From: Deltaproteobacteria bacterium
GTDB lineage: Bacteria; Desulfobacterota; Desulfobacteria; Desulfobacterales; JAFDCJ01
DNA: 11,786 nt
Direction of reading: 5' to 3'
Assembly: GCA_024277475.1 (NCBI GenBank)
Contig: JAJRVC010000245.1
Coordinates: 1-11,786 of the forward strand
The notes beneath the pieces are model-generated. The model ran no database searches and was not told where the DNA came from. It was given only the letters and a program-made list of their open reading frames with translations. Below, in pieces: positions 1 to 8,600 of the stretch (the first letter of the stretch is position 1; every line of letters starts with the position of its first letter). A program made the translations under genes and the position numbers.

Positions 1-38
1 GGGCGGTTGGAATTGTTTTTTAAAGGCTTATAGCAATT

Positions 39-407
39 TTGGGGTTGGCGTGTTTATCAAGTTCAATGCTCGGTGCCCTCGGTCGCCTGATACGCGAGAC
101 GTTATACCGCTGTGAAGGCCAAGAAATCGCCCCAACGGCGCCCCGGCCGGCCGAGGTGCTCATTGCGGTAAAAAAATGTTGCTCTCAAATACCGCTTTGT
201 GCAAGAGCCTTTTCTGAGTCAACATCCGGAATCGTTACTACCGGAGTCGTTACTCTCCCCTACCATTCCGAAGCAAAATGTAGCCTGGTAAACCGGGACA
301 ATGTCGCCGAAGCGGCCGCGCTGCTATTATCCAGCGACAATCATATCGGGGCAATCTACGAACTGAGCGGCCCGGAGATTTTGTCGATTGGCTTAAATTT
401 TTTCTAA
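39..407 (+). pseudogene. Remnant of an NmrA/QorB-type NAD(P)-binding protein (C-terminal fragment)
   Basis: A 122-codon frame opens at a TTG without a convincing ribosome binding site and stops at 405-407. Only its second half looks like protein under selection. From about 285 to 385 it reads LVNRDNVAEAAALLLSS...YELSGPEILS, which matches the pattern near the C-terminus of NmrA-like atypical SDR proteins and NAD(P)H:quinone reductase QorB relatives (a 'v.r.DvAeaaaavL...G..yeLtGpe.ls' block that precedes the last helices). The first 75 or so residues, including a Cys-rich stretch, do not resemble the Rossmann N-terminus, and the GxxGxxG nucleotide-binding loop is absent. An intact member would be around 280-300 residues and continue past the GPE..LS block, but here the frame stops a few codons later, just before a 13-C run. 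I read it as a decayed fragment at the edge of the toxin locus. The family assignment rests on one motif block. Confidence 0.5.
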
Positions 408-412
408 AGATT

Positions 413-425
413 CCCCCCCCCCCCC
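413..425. repeat. Poly-C homopolymer (13 C)
   Basis: Thirteen consecutive C residues lie 5 bases after the stop of the NmrA-like remnant. Runs this long are uncommon in bacteria. They mark a slippage-prone (phase-variable) tract, a decayed junction, or an assembly or sequencing error. No gene reads through it in any frame I could support, so a phase-variation role is not evident. Confidence 0.95.
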
Positions 426-541
426 GACTATAACATGCAATCTTCTGAAATTTTTTGCAAATCCTTGCTCACATGAACAGTGAACCAGTATAAAGCCGGA
501 TGCTCATGCAGGGTAGGCGGTAGGCTGTTAGACTGAAGATC

Positions 542-638
542 GTTTGGCGAGGGATTCATCTCACTCCTCTTACTCCCCTATTCGGCGCTAACGCCAAATG
601 TCTCTTTTTAATCGTTCGACAAGCAGTCTGTTTGGCGA
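542..638. promoter_or_regulatory. TTTGGCG motif cluster (two direct copies, one inverted) with hairpin
   Basis: GTTTGGCGA occurs at 542-550 and again at 630-638. Its core is inverted as CGCCAAA at 592-598, where it forms the right arm of a GGCG-ctaa-CGCC hairpin (584-595). AGACTG (530-535) and CAGTCT (624-629) also lie next to the two direct copies. The spacing would allow alternative pairings of the inverted copy with either direct copy. This could be a regulator-binding cluster or chance. No regulator gene is in the window. Confidence 0.3.
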
Positions 639-667
639 TTGAATAATAAAGATCGTCATTATCTTCT

Positions 668-693
668 CGTTGCGAATGGTCTCTATCGCAACG
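668..693. promoter_or_regulatory. Perfect 8-bp inverted repeat, candidate operator
   Basis: CGTTGCGA (668-675) and TCGCAACG (686-693) are exact reverse complements separated by 10 bases, about 70 bases upstream of the fibre gene start. There is no T-run after it, so it does not look like an intrinsic terminator. A dimeric repressor site or a leader hairpin are both possible. Confidence 0.4.
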
Positions 694-706
694 CATAATG
701 TAGAAA

Positions 707-735
707 CTGGGTTTCCAGGTTCAATGATCAACCTG
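707..735 (+). promoter_or_regulatory. Two overlapping alternative hairpins in the leader
   Basis: CTGG (707-710) can pair with CCAG (715-718), and CAGGTT (716-721) can pair with AACCTG (730-735). The two hairpins share bases 716-718 and therefore exclude each other. They end 14 bases before the GGAGG of the fibre gene. The stems are short (4 and 6 bp), so a switching role is only a possibility. Confidence 0.25.
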
Positions 736-748
736 AAGCCAAATCTCC

Positions 749-753
749 GGAGG
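749..753 (+). promoter_or_regulatory. Ribosome binding site GGAGG of the fibre gene
   Basis: GGAGG lies 8 bases before the ATG at 762. The same motif with the same 8-base spacing precedes the Rhs ATG at 1576, which supports both starts and shows that this organism uses strong Shine-Dalgarno sites. Confidence 0.85.
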
Positions 754-761
754 TATTTATC

Positions 762-1529
762 ATGAAACGTATCCGATTATTTATCTTTGTAGTACAGGTT
801 TGTATATTTTTATTAGTAAACAACTCTTTATACGCACAACGCGAAGCCAGTTGGATAGCAAACGGTAGTAGCATCCTCTATGCCGACCCATCAAATGTTA
901 AAATTGGGATCGGTTTACAGACCCCCTCAAGTAATCTCTCTATCAACGGCGATATCGATATTAGCGGCAGCCGTTTCCATGTGGGAACCAATGGTAAGGT
1001 GGGAATTGGCACCAATAATCCTGGGAGTCCGCTAACTGTCTCCACTTTAAGTGGGAACAATGAAGTTTTGAAATTGTTTTCCGCATTATCCGATTTTCGT
1101 GTAAGCGTGTATAGCACGTATACCCAATTGCAAGCCTGGAATAATGAGGCTTCCTCTCCAAATAACATACTACTAAACCCCTCCGGCGGCAGCGTGGGCA
1201 TCGGCGCCGTCAATCCCGGCAGCTACAAACTGGCGGTCAACGGCTCGGTGCGCGCCAAAGAAGTGGTGGTGGAAACCGGCTGGTCGGATTTTGTATTTGA
1301 AGACGACTACCGTCTACCACCGCTGGAGGAAGTGGAACAACACATCCGACAGAACAAACACCTGCCGGATATCCCCTCCGCCGAGGAGGTCTCCGCTAAC
1401 GGAGTGAGTTTAGGCGAGATGCAAGCCAAACTGCTGCAAAAGATTGAGGAGCTGACGTTGTATATGATCGAGCTGAAGAAGGAGAATAAGGCGCTGAAGC
1501 GGCGGGTGGAATCCCTGGCAACCCATTGA
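762..1529 (+). CDS. Exported fibre-like protein with GIG(T)xNP repeats and C-terminal coiled coil
   Basis: The 255-residue product starts with a Sec signal peptide (residues 1-25, hydrophobic core, likely cut after LYA). It then carries three repeats of the VGIGTxNP...L.VNG type (around residues 46-60, 77-90 and 146-160) that build trimeric beta-structured stalks in tail-fibre-like surface proteins of the FCB group. From residue 171 the conserved C-terminal block ETGWSDFVFEDDY...HLPDIPSAEEV is followed by a heptad-rich coiled coil (about 218-255, LLQKIEELTLYMIELKKENK) that probably trimerises the protein. This is a familiar family, often found near Rhs or adhesin genes, but with no proven enzymatic role. 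The first half is AT-rich and the part from about 1183 onward is GC-rich, so variable front and conserved back have different histories. Only 46 bases separate it from the Rhs gene, so the two are probably co-transcribed. It may display, anchor or deliver the Rhs protein (inference). Confidence 0.85.
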   Translation: MKRIRLFIFVVQVCIFLLVNNSLYAQREASWIANGSSILYADPSNVKIGIGLQTPSSNLSINGDIDISGSRFHVGTNGKVGIGTNNPGSPLTVSTLSGNNEVLKLFSALSDFRVSVYSTYTQLQAWNNEASSPNNILLNPSGGSVGIGAVNPGSYKLAVNGSVRAKEVVVETGWSDFVFEDDYRLPPLEEVEQHIRQNKHLPDIPSAEEVSANGVSLGEMQAKLLQKIEELTLYMIELKKENKALKRRVESLATH

Positions 1530-1562
1530 AACGATTTACCAGCAAGGTGTACCCTGTTAACC

Positions 1563-1567
1563 GGAGG
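1563..1567 (+). promoter_or_regulatory. Ribosome binding site that sets the Rhs start at ATG 1576
   Basis: GGAGG is 8 bases before ATG 1576 but only 2 bases before the in-frame GTG at 1570. The GTG is therefore too close, and 1576 is the start. The resulting N-terminus MKYIVLMVSLLIGGLWAQ is a clean signal peptide. Confidence 0.85.
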
Positions 1568-1575
1568 AAGTGCAG

Positions 1576-2646
1576 ATGAAATATATAGTACTCATGGTTT
1601 CTTTATTGATTGGCGGCCTATGGGCGCAAATGACCGAGGTAACCATACCGCTTTCCCATTCTGATCTCTACAATGAACGCGGTTTTTATAAATCAACTGC
1701 TCGTATGAGCGATCTTAATGAAACGATTTCTGAATTCAATGGAAACCTGAATTTTTCCATTCCTTTATTCACACTGAAAGGAAAAAACGGATTTAATGCA
1801 AATCTCTCTTTGAACTATAATGGGTCAATGAGTTATAGCATGTTTGTAAAAAATAAATCTGTACTGGATAAGACAATCATAAATTTTAATGGCCCCGGAT
1901 GGGTATTAAGCCTGAATGGCATTGCCATACAAACCCTTAATTTTGAAACCACCTGGCTAAGTAGCACTGTTCAGGATAATATTCCTTGTGGGACGGAGAA
2001 CATAGGAACCTACCTTTCCGAAAAAGGTTGGGTCTCGTTGTTGTCCAATGGCTATCATTTCACCGATCAGAACAGAGGAGTACTATCGCATCTTAAAGTG
2101 AACAAGATCAACCTGCTGATGGGAGACGGCAGTTTGTTAACGTTGGCAAACAAAGATTCCACCTTAGGCGCCAATTTTAATGTTGGGTTCAGCGGCGTCT
2201 ATATCCCTGATGCAATTGACACCTACGAAAAAGCTTATGTGCGGTATGCACCGGTTCAGACGCAATTAACCGGTTATGATTCATTATATCGAGGTGACTA
2301 TAACCGGATTCTTTATTTATACCGGGGTGATGGAACTTCTATTACATATAGTGAGAGAAGAGCAGACCTCTATTTGTATCAAATTCCCAATTACGGAATC
2401 CGGTTGCAACAATTCTATCCGACTGAAATCAGGGACAACACGGGTAATCGCATTTCTATTTGGTATCATGAAGATATTTTTTCCCAAATTGATGATGTCA
2501 TCGGAACTGAATATAAAGCTTTAGGACGTCCCCTGGTGAAAAGCATCTATGCACTAGGAAGTTCTCCCGATGATGTGATTAATTTTAAATATGTGTTTGA
2601 TGAATTGACCCAAACTTTATCGGGAATCATTATTTCCTATCAATGA
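1576..2646 (+). CDS. Rhs/YD-repeat protein, N-terminal part, ended by an in-frame TGA
   Basis: This is the first 356 residues of the giant Rhs protein. Residues 1-17 form a Sec signal peptide (MKYIVLMVSLLIGGLWA, then QMTEV). The rest is the beta-rich N-terminal section usual in FCB Rhs proteins: an SDLNETISEFNGNLNFSIPLF block, then LSLNYNG...GPGWVLSLNGI, then dense Tyr/Gly strands such as YRGDYNRILYLYRGDGTSITY and IRDNTGNRISIWYH. The frame stops at TGA 2644-2646 (codon 357), but the identical frame continues without any further stop to 8685, and the sequence on both sides (GIIISYQ / REYTLSLEDFDGG) reads as one domain. The stop is therefore a nonsense mutation, a readthrough site or a base error, and not the natural end of a gene. 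Taken alone, this fragment would be an exported piece of Rhs N-terminus with no shell or toxin. Confidence 0.75.
   Translation: MKYIVLMVSLLIGGLWAQMTEVTIPLSHSDLYNERGFYKSTARMSDLNETISEFNGNLNFSIPLFTLKGKNGFNANLSLNYNGSMSYSMFVKNKSVLDKTIINFNGPGWVLSLNGIAIQTLNFETTWLSSTVQDNIPCGTENIGTYLSEKGWVSLLSNGYHFTDQNRGVLSHLKVNKINLLMGDGSLLTLANKDSTLGANFNVGFSGVYIPDAIDTYEKAYVRYAPVQTQLTGYDSLYRGDYNRILYLYRGDGTSITYSERRADLYLYQIPNYGIRLQQFYPTEIRDNTGNRISIWYHEDIFSQIDDVIGTEYKALGRPLVKSIYALGSSPDDVINFKYVFDELTQTLSGIIISYQ
2644..2646 (+). other. In-frame TGA interrupting the Rhs reading frame
   Basis: CAA-TGA-AGG splits a frame that is otherwise open from 1576 to 8685. The base after TGA is A, a context known to be leaky in E. coli. 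The first possible restart is TTG 2689, with a G-rich stretch (2680-2684) only 4 bases before it, followed by ATG 2704. Neither start gives a signal peptide, so a restarted product would stay in the cytoplasm. Confidence 0.9.
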
Positions 2647-2688
2647 AGGGAATATACACTGTCTCTGGAAGATTTTGACGGGGGACCT

Positions 2689-5600
2689 TTGGATTTTCCG
2701 TTGATGAGTCCTGATGATTGGGCTACAGAGAGCCAATCCAATCGGACTCGCAACCAGAATAGGGGGGCGCTAGGGTATGTAGCTGCTCTTAAAGATCCGA
2801 AGGGACGATGGTATAATTTTCATTATCAAACTTATTATCGCAAAGGGTATCATCAAAATCCGGATGCCGTGCAGTTGGTTAATGGAGAGTACAACAGTCC
2901 TAACAAATTTCATATCCCGTTTCGGCGGATCAGTGAAATTCAATATCCCGAAGGAAAGAAGTCAACCTTTGTGTATTGGGAAGATGCCAACCCCCTTCCT
3001 CCGAACGATGGAACCAAATGCTATACCGGAACCGCTTCAACATTGGAAGATGTTTACCTAAAGTTTTTGGATAATACCGGACCGGACGGTAAACCGTACA
3101 ACATGTATCTCGATTCCTCCCCCTATTTATGTGATAGTCTGGGTGTTGGCGGAATTGGTAGAGATCCATATTTTACAAACATAGTTTACCAACGAACGGT
3201 CTATAACGGCGCGATCCCAATTCGACGGGATCGGTTCAACTTTGACTGGTTTAATTATAATGCCCACTCAATGCCATCCTGGAGCGGCGACCAGGGGTTA
3301 GAATATGAAGATATTTATTACAGTGAAAATACTTTGTTTGCGTATGAAAACAATAATTGGGAAGCCAGGAAAAGAACTAAATTTACCTACCGGCAGGCGC
3401 CTTATAAAAACAGGAGCTACTATTCCCCGGACGTTGGTCGGAAAATACTGCTCAAATCGGTCAAAAATTATGATGGCCTTTCCTCAACCCCCTTTGATAC
3501 TGTCGGCTATGTTTACAATAGAGAACCTGCATATCCGTCAACGGATTATCATTTCCGGAAGGTTCGTGAGAAGAGGGAGGTCAATGGTTTGCTTTCGGGG
3601 ATCAGCACCTGGAGCTACACCATGGCGCAAGACAGTATGAATTTTAGCCGGATTGAAGTAACAGACCCCTTCGGTAGATTGACGGTTACGGAGTTTTTGA
3701 CCGATTACATCCCTTTAAATGATTCGGCATCCATTACAATGAATACTTTTTATGAAAATAATCTGACACAGGAAACATGGATACATCCGGATAGCCAAGC
3801 CCTGAACGATACCCTGATTTTAGCTGTAAACTCTTATTACTCCGATAGAGAAAAGTCGGAATTCAAATACCTTACCACGGTCTGGTATCTGGGAGCGGAC
3901 TCTCTTTTTAAGGCATATTCGGATACATTCTATTATCAAACCGGTGAGTTGCTGGTCTCCTACCAGAATCTCACCCCCTCTTCTCCCTCACAAACCTACA
4001 CAGCCTCTGAAGGGGAAATATATCATCAGCCCCACATCGGTTTTGAAAACAGTTTTCCGGATACGCTGACTTCTTTGGAAAATATAAGCAGTGTAAAATT
4101 GAAATTTTATGTTTATTATGTGCTAAATTCGGAAAATACACGCTTAACGGAAATATATGAAATTACAACCCCCTGGGATCCCTATGATCCGGAGTATCCC
4201 ATGATCAGTGTATCCTCCGTTCCATTGACGACCGTAAACGTGGATTCCGAAGGATGGTATGAGATTGATTTAACATCCCAATACAATGCCTGGAAGAACG
4301 ATCCGGAAAATAGCCCCTTTTACGGGGTGCGTTTTACCATCCCGCCGGATGACGATTCTACCACTTTTGCCTATAAAATCCGGAGGGATCAGTACTATCC
4401 GCAATTGGAAGAGACTATGATTCGCCTGGAAGTGCTGATAAACAACGGGGCGGATACGCTGCTTTACACGACATATAGCGGTTATAAATCGCCTTTTGCC
4501 GGCGCACCCGGTCAGCTTAAATCCACCCTCCAGAAGAACTTTTCACAGGGGATCGCGGGGAAACAGCAATCCTTTCTCTATAATGTTCTTGCCGGCGGCA
4601 ATTTGTATCAGGTAACGGATAACAACGGAAACCGGGTTCAGTATTTTACAGACATTTATAATATACAAGGAAAGGTGGTTCAGAATGGCGGACAGGCATT
4701 CGACACGCTCTTTTCCCGGGTGTATAATCCCAATGTACCGCCGGAAACAAGGGTTTACCCGGATCCCGACAATTCTTCCGAGTATTTAAACATTATCTCC
4801 CTGGTGGATGCCTACGGCGTTCCCCTTTATAGCATAGACGCCAACAACATTTTTTATGAATACCGGGGCGATAAGCTGAACCGCATCACTAAAATCGTTT
4901 ATCCCTATGACTTTCAAGGCCGTCAATTGACGGCCGAGAATACCACCGAAAACTACTCCACCAAACTCTTGTTAAAATCAAGACATAATGAAGATAACGA
5001 TGTATGGTACCATTTTGCCTATATCACTTCTTCCAACTTTCAGGTGGGTAGAAGTTATGATCCGGTAAGAGGCTCTTTTGATGAGAGAGCTTACATGAAA
5101 TTTTCCGACCTGGATAGTCTGAATATCACCAATGTTGTGAGTGCCAAATTATGGGTCTATTGTAACACGGTCGGTAATCTTTCAAATGGGTATATCTTAC
5201 GGTTAGCCTCCGTACAGGATCAGTGGGATGAAAATTATAATAATTCCCAGGGAAGCCCTGCCATTGGCGCTTACGGCACTTCCACCACAAACGATCTTGG
5301 TATCCAACCGGGATGGAACCGGATCGATATCAGCAGTTGGTTTGAAAACTATTACAACATCAACGAACGCGATAACGGCTTGTGTTTATATCCGTATCAG
5401 ACCATTCCCACAAACCCGGGAAACGAAAACGATTATTTTGAGTTTTCCTATGAAGGAGATTTTGCGCCAAAACTGGAAATTACCGCAACCTTCAGCAAAT
5501 GGATAGACCCGGGATATACCTTAAAAATGGAATATCACGACAGCACAAACCGATTGATTGCGTTTAACAAACAGGCAATGCCGGATTCCGTTACCATCAT

Positions 5601-8600
5601 CAACTCCAAATCCGAATCCCTCTACGACGGGCTTGGTCGCATCACCGAAACCCGCGCCTATTACGACGATGCCAACTACTACGCTGCCCTCACCGGCTAC
5701 ACTTACGCCGATCAGGTGGACAGCGTGCGCAATGCCAACGGGCATACCACCTATAACGACTACGACTTCCTCAACCGCCTTACCCGCACCACCTTTGCCG
5801 ATGGCAACACCACCCGCAAGGGCTATGGCTACACCAACACCCTGGGCGCTGCCTATTCTCCGGTTTCTAATGCCGACCATTTTCTCAACGAAATTCCGGC
5901 GGGCACTTTTTTTGAGGTGGATACCACCATCGATGAGCTGGGGCGCATCAAGCTCTCCTACAGCGATGCGGTGGGCAACCTGCGCCAGGAGATTGTCGAT
6001 CCCGGCGGGCTGAATTTAGTGACCAACTACTACTACAACGCCCTCTACCAGCAGGTGCGGGTGGAAAAACCGGAAGGCGACGAGGTGCGCTACCGCTATA
6101 ACAGTTTTGGGGAACTGCTGCGCCGGGAATCCCCCGACGCCGGCGTTGTCGAATACCATTACGATCCCAACGGTAACCTGCGCTTTAGCCAGGACGCCAA
6201 CCTGCGCGCCGCCGCTAAAGTGCTTTTTACCGGCTACGACGGGCTGAACCGGCCCACAGTTGCCGGCATTGCCGCCGGGACGGACAGCGCCGCCTTTGCC
6301 GCCCTGCGGGGAGACTCCACCTACACTTTTGAAGGCGACACCGCCAACTGGATCAGCGTGAACCGTTATGATAAGACGCCCGATCCCGCCGCCTATCCCT
6401 GGAACCAATACGACATTACCGGCGTGACGGGGCAGATGCGCAACCTGAAGGGCAGAATAACAGCCAACGGTTTCCGCAGCGGCGCAGGCGGTATAGCGGA
6501 TAACGACACCCTCACCGGGCAATACGGCAGCGCTGCGACCTTTACCGCCCGGAACACCCTCACCACCGGCAATCCCTTTGAGACAACCGCCCCCAACGGC
6601 AATGTGACCCTGAAAGCCGGGCAGAAGATTACCCTGAAACCCGGCTTCCACGCCCAGGGCGGCAGCCGCTTCACCGCCGCCATTGACACCGCCCTGCAGA
6701 ACGCCCCGCAAAGCGGCAAAAAGTGGCAACTGGAACTCTACAGCTACGACTACCGCGGCAGGGTGGAGAAGAAGTGGGTTTTTCGCGACGGGCTGCCACA
6801 AATTACTTATAGCTACGAATACAACTCCCAGAACGCCCTTACCAAAACGACGGTTCAGGTGGGTGCGGAAAACTTTTACCACTTTTACGAATACGACCGG
6901 TTGGGGCAGTTGGTAAAGGTCTATACCTCCACCGACGGGAACAAACCGGCGCAGGCGGATGTAGAATATACCTACAACCCGGTCGGGGCGGTGGATACCC
7001 TGCGCTATGGGGAGCAGCCCGGCGGCGGGTTTACCGTGGAGTTGCCCTACCAATACAACCTGCGGGAATGGCTGACAGATATTGGCAACGTGGGCAGCGC
7101 TTCCTTGCCTTTTAATGCCAGCTATACTTATTTTGCCAATGGGAATATCCAGGAATCGGAATACCGCAACAGCGGTTCGCCCATGGAGCAGCGTTACAAG
7201 TATGCCTACAGCTACGACAACGCCAACCGGCTGCTCAGTGCGGATTACCAATATTACTCCGGCAGTTGGCAAAACCCGGCTCGCTTTGACGTGAGCGGGC
7301 TCCAATATGACGGCAATGGCAATATCCTGGAGCTGGTGCGCAAGAAAGAGGATAACACCACGATAGATAACCTCACTTACGCCTACATTGCCGGCACGAA
7401 CAAATTACAGAGCGTAACCGATGCCGTGGGTGTGACGAATGAAGACTGGGATGCGGAAAGCAGCACGTTTGCGTACGACGGCAACGGCAACGTGATTGAG
7501 ATGCTGGAGAATGGCCAGCCAGCCATTAGCTCTATAACCTATGACCACCGCAATTTGCCGGTGAGCCTGATAACCCGCAACGGCGACGTGGTGACCTACC
7601 GTTACAACGCCAGTGGGCAGCGCATCTTTAAGCAAGTTGGCAGTCAAACCGCAGAGCACTATATTTTAGACGGCGACCAGACCGTAGCGGTCTTTGAAAA
7701 CGGTGCGGTGAAGTATTGGAATATTTTAGCGAATGGCGTGGTGGGCAGGCGGGATGCCAGTGGCGAGAAACTCTACTACCTAAAAGACCACCTGGGCAGC
7801 ACCCGTGCGGTGGTGGATGGCGCATGCACTATGAAAGAGGCGGTGGATTATTACCCCTTTGGCTTATTAATGCCCGGGCGCATTTACCAGAGCGGCAGCG
7901 AGACCAGGGAGAAGTTTACGGGGAAGGAGCGGGATAGCGAGACAGGGCTGGACTATTTTGGGGCGCGGTATTACTGGGCAGCCGGCGGCCGGTGGTGGAG
8001 TGTGGATCCACTCTACGAGAAATATCCTTCCTTCAGTTCTTACATTTATGCTGCAAACAATCCTATCTTTTTTATCGATCCGGATGGTAGAATCCTTTCA
8101 GTTTCCGGAGATAGCACTACAGTTGCCAACGTGCTTCAATACCTATCAGGATTGAGTGCCACTGAATTTTCAAAACGTTACTCTGTACAAAATGGAGTGG
8201 TTAATCTTGATCTGAGCAATTTAGATCTTTCCAGTAGCGAAGGCCTGAAGCTGTTAGCTCAACTAATCACTTCAAAGAAAAATTTTCAATTAGAGTTACG
8301 ACCGGTTACTTCGGAAGAAACTGCGGGGTTGGGTGTAATTAATGAATCGGAAACCCCGCGTAATCCGTGGAGTAAGGCTGGAGAACTTCCAGCAGGAGCA
8401 GGTGGCCGTGTGGTAGTAGGGACTAATGTTCAGTGGCTTGAAGCGGAAACAGGTTTAGAGATTCTTTTAGAAAACATCGTTTTTCACGAACTTGCGGAGA
8501 ATTACTCCAGAACTCAACGGGGAAGAATTTACGGGGTCGGGCCTGAAGCTGCTAAGATTTTTGGTACAAAGCCTTATCAAGGTGCTCATTGGGATGCTAT

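Larger units (their letters stand above)
426..761. other. Non-coding leader region of the Rhs locus
   Basis: About 336 bases without a supportable gene separate the NmrA-like remnant from the fibre gene. The region holds a repeated TTTGGCG motif (542-638), a small GGCG/CGCC hairpin (584-595), an 8-bp perfect inverted repeat (668-693) and two mutually exclusive hairpins (707-718 and 716-735), and ends in a strong ribosome binding site. I see no convincing sigma70 -35/-10 pair and no Bacteroidetes-type TTTG/TAnnTTTG pair. The locus promoter is most likely here, but I cannot place it. Confidence 0.6.

Noticed and set aside
584..616. Intrinsic terminator from the GGCG/CGCC hairpin followed by CTTTTT
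   Set aside because: The stem is only 4 bp and the T-run begins about 10 bases after it, so it is too weak to call.
1570..1572. GTG as start of the Rhs gene
   Set aside because: It is only 2 bases from the GGAGG. ATG 1576 has the same 8-base spacing as the fibre gene and gives a cleaner signal peptide.
2644..2680. Selenocysteine at the in-frame TGA
   Set aside because: The bases after TGA (AGGGAATATACACTGTC...) do not form an obvious bacterial SECIS hairpin, and Rhs N-terminal regions have no known need for selenocysteine.
6016..7305. Long open frame (429 codons) on the minus strand
   Set aside because: It lies antisense to the GC-rich YD-repeat shell. Its Val/Gly/Ala-rich translation mirrors the repetitive Tyr-Asp codons and shows no domain. 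Shorter antisense frames at 7405-7659, 9290-9565 and 11502-11738 are the same shadow in each core copy.
5521..8088. CRISPR or tandem DNA repeats in the repetitive core
   Set aside because: The periodicity is at protein level (YD repeats of variable length) with diverged DNA, and there are no constant repeats with unique spacers.
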